Below are positions 61,053 through 64,000 of a DNA stretch of 64,000 nt, in pieces. Position 1 is the first letter of the stretch. Each line of letters begins with the position of its first letter. Location of the stretch: contig JALLLS010000016.1 in assembly GCA_025094145.1 (NCBI GenBank), forward strand, positions 1 to 64,000, read 5' to 3'. The DNA comes from Spinellus fusiger. Its lineage: Eukaryota > Mucoromycota > Mucoromycetes > Mucorales > Phycomycetaceae. A model generated the notes under the pieces. It was not told the DNA's origin, did no database searches, and was given only the letters and a program-made list of their open reading frames with translations. Made by a program: the position numbers and the translations under genes.

Positions 61053-64000
61053 TACTAATGCTTGTTTTTATTCATCTGAAGGCCTTCCCTTAATTTCCTA
61101 TAGATAAATAAACTGTGTAACACAAAAGTGGTTGATGCTGATACACTATCTAAACCATACAGAATCCTAAAGTCATGAAAAAATCTTTTGTTAAACTGTG
61201 TTTATAGTAATGACATAAGATTTTAATATTCAACCATAAAATTAAAAACAATAAGTTACATAGAAACAAGTTTCATTAGAAACAAGTAATTGTAATAATA
61301 AAAAATCGCCCGTTTTCACTGCTCAAGCTGTGTAAATATCTTAAACTTTTTATCTCGGGCCCTAAAAACAGGTTACTCTGTAAACTGTCTCGTGAAACAA
61401 CCATCGAGAGATCATCAGTGAAACATAAAGTACAGAGAGTGTGAAACCTTGCTGAGAAATATTTCATTAACAGATTATTTAATTGTTAATCTATTGTAGA
61501 TTGCCAATTCTACTCATAAACATACTGATAGACTATCTACACTCTGTTATCCTTTGCCTCTTTTTCTTTATTTAACATCCATCTGATGTTATAAATCAAT
61601 AAGGTAGGCAGGCTAGTATACTATTAAAACCACAAATAAAATTATTCAAGGGAAAATTGTGCATTCTTTTGAAAAAGACATGAAGAAAGATTAGAGTCCA
61701 AGCTCTTTTGAATACTTGTGGAAATGACATATCTTTACTTTTCTTAATTATCTTACACGACAAGATAACTTGTTTTAGAACAAAGTTCAAATACTAAAAG
61801 AACATCTCTTTAATTTTTATCAGTAAATAGCATTATCATAGAACCTATAAGGTTGGGAGCTATTTTTAAACTGTTATAACCAACATCAACAAAATAAGTA
61901 TTAATTACAGTGGTTGACCGATAAGGTCTGCTTCTATGATCAAATAAACAAAGGAACATGTGAGTAGAGGTTAAAAAAGCAAATAAAGAAAATGAATATT
62001 TTTGTTCTTTATTCACATTGGTGACCCCTTACCAGAAATACAGGGCCATTAAGAAATAATGAGGAACATCTCAGAAATATAGAGTATAATCAGCAAAAAT
62101 GTTGACAAACGTATTGGTAGGCGTAGCACTCCTCATAACAGCGGGCTTATTGAAGTTATATACGCGATATGGTTTAGTGTAAGTGCTACATCGTTATATT
62201 AAAAATATTTCTCAGAAAGATGACATGAATCTTTAGGCCATAAGTACACTGCAGCACACCTATAGCCTATGAATAGCTAGGAATAAAATATATTTTACTT
62301 TTCAGATAAACCAGTTTACTACCTGAATAAAGGTGGCTCAAACTTAATGAACAAAAGATGTTGATAAATGCCAATAAATATCTCTACTTGATAAACATAT
62401 ACAGTTTGTTATATTGAGTATCTTTACCATAGTTTACTAGTTGAAAAGGCATCGACTAAAGATTCTTAAAAGATAACTTACCTTATGTATTACTCAATGG
62501 ATAATAAACTAGTAGAAGTGATTTGCCCATTTTCGTTGAGAGTCATTATCAATAAGAAAGGATATAAGTGCTTCAAAGCGATTGGCATTGTTGTAATGTC
62601 TTGTACAACTTCACTTTATGTCCTACTTATTTGTATTCATACTATATTTACCGGCCCTTGTCGTTAAAGGAACATTATAATTACTTAAAAATCTGTCATA
62701 CTTCTTTAGCTTGTCATACAAATAAAGATAATCTGTCAGCTGTGCTAGCTGTCACTGAGTTTATACCAGTTACATAGTTACAAGATGCTTTGTATTTCTT
62801 TAACAGACTTGTCCTTCTATAAATAAGTTTAGGGTCAGATGCATTCATATACTTAAAGTAGATCTACTATCGTATGGAGAGTAAAGACTGAGAACAAGTG
62901 TGACAGGATCATCTTCCCAAAGTTGGGGTTTGATAAAAGGGTCTCAGTCTATCAGTGGTCTACCCACAACTTTTCATGGTTAGTACTCACCTTCGTATAG
63001 GTAAAGGCTGTATATCTTTTGCTTGAGTTTGCTCTACAAAATAAAAATAAAAATATCAATAGTAGAAAGGTAGTTTCAAAGATTTGAACACTAATGAGTG
63101 TGAATCATTCTTTAGTTGTTAAATAGATAAAATAAAGTATTTACAGATATGAAAAACAAAGTGTTTTTGTTTCTGTTTTTGTTTCTGTTTTTGTTTCTGT
63201 CTCTGTCTCTGTTTCTGTTTTTGTTTTACACCTGTTTCTACATTTGTTTTTGTCTACTTGTCTGTTTACCTCTCTTCTATACTACATCTTATCTCATTCC
63301 CCATGAATTGGCTCCGGCCTTACTCAAGCTTATCACCTGTGAGTACTATGACTTATAAAGAGAATTGTTGTATGTGCTATTTTCGCTACATTAGGTCCTA
63401 TCCTAATTTATAATTTCCCCATTTGTGTCTATAGCTCTGCTGTATTGATATCTTACCTCTATTCTTTACTAAAAGACAGATCACAAAAACTTTATTTTTT
63501 TAATAAAAGCAAACAACTCGTATCACTTACTGTATAAGTAAATTACCGTTGGATAAAAATGCCAATAGTGGCATTTCAATAATCCCCTGCATTAGAATCA
63601 GTATTCCTGTACAAGTTTCTCTCAAACTGTTATCATTTAATATGGATTTATCCAAATATACATAGTATCCCATCAAAATCAAACTATGCCAACATCTACA
63701 CTCAACAGTTAGAAGATTTTCTGTAACTGATGTCAAGCAGATGAGATACTGTTCCATGGAAAGCGACGGAAAGGTATTAGGAATCATAAATGGTATAGTG
63801 TAGTTGCTTATATTTACACAGGAAATTTGAATATGTTTTTTTTCATCTGATAAGATAAAAATCAGGGATTTGTAATAGCCAAGATGTAAGTCTTGAGTTA
63901 TACCCATGCCTTATACTCTATGTAAACATAGAACGGTATTTTAACAAGTTCATGATTGTCTAATCCAGTCAATTTATCTGATCACGTGCTCATTTTTTGG
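61053..64000. other. AT-rich region without recognisable genes
   Basis: No gene, RNA or transposon end was recognised in about 2.9 kb. The minus-strand ORF 63527-63907 (126 codons) and others of 60-70 codons have no family features. Confidence 0.45.
63160..63230 (+). repeat. TTTCTG/TTTTTG hexanucleotide microsatellite
   Basis: About ten tandem hexamers of TTTCTG, TTTTTG and CTCTGT type. The Leu/Phe-rich ORF 63149-63358 over it is a product of the repeat. Confidence 0.88.

Noticed and set aside
63527..63907. 126-codon minus-strand ORF in the empty right end
   Set aside because: No domain, no neighbours and an AT-rich composition like surrounding DNA; kept only as an unexplained ORF.

Overview
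The window is nuclear DNA of a filamentous fungus, most likely an early-diverging Mucoromycota (Mucorales-like) species. The evidence is AT-rich DNA, genes split by many 40-100 bp GT-AG introns, canonical histones H3 and H4, a Yap/Pap1-type bZIP factor, and many Tc1/mariner-type remnants. Two genes usually missing from Dikarya also point this way: an animal-like Treslin and a methionine synthase reductase. The assignment to Mucorales is inference from gene content; no ribosomal marker is present.

Layout. Positions 1-27,500 are gene-dense: Treslin (7-4209), a SLY41-type transporter, a ZNFX1-type helicase with NFX1 zinc fingers, a fungal transcription-factor-domain protein, an SDR oxidoreductase, a FAF2-like UAS/UBX protein divergent from LSM3, an SFP1-like C2H2 protein, importin alpha, and a short two-exon G-protein gamma subunit. 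Positions 27,500-64,000 are repeat-rich. Only five host genes stand out there: a Yap/Pap1-type bZIP, methionine synthase reductase (MTRR), H4, and H3, with the bZIP followed by 5.3 kb of apparently empty AT-rich DNA.

Mobile DNA. One repeat family recurs at least seven times. Its ends are CACACC(C/A)(A/G)(A/G)AGA-type terminal inverted repeats flanked by TA. I find no transposase of its own in any copy. Copies lie at 4814-6931, 27563-30179, 42353-45547, 47929-50329 and 55576-56815, with truncated ones ending at 17952 and 53123. Several have been invaded by Tc1-like elements. One copy (47929-50329) encloses a broken Fanzor/TnpB-like gene, that is, a relic of a eukaryotic RNA-guided nuclease. 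A second, different Fanzor-like pseudogene lies at about 53890-55077. Three copies of a 1.35-kb Tc1-like element show a mosaic pattern of identity. One insertion can be paired with its empty site elsewhere in the window. A long near-perfect palindrome lies at 57798-58432.

The host genes are housekeeping and regulatory: replication initiation, ER/Golgi transport, mRNA decay/splicing, nuclear import, G-protein signalling and chromatin. They do not form one pathway. The most useful leads are the Fanzor relics with their CACACC elements, the Treslin and MTRR genes, and intron oddities: an H4 start codon split by an intron, a start-codon-only first exon, and a GC-AG intron. All exon joins were worked out by eye from splice sites and reading frame.
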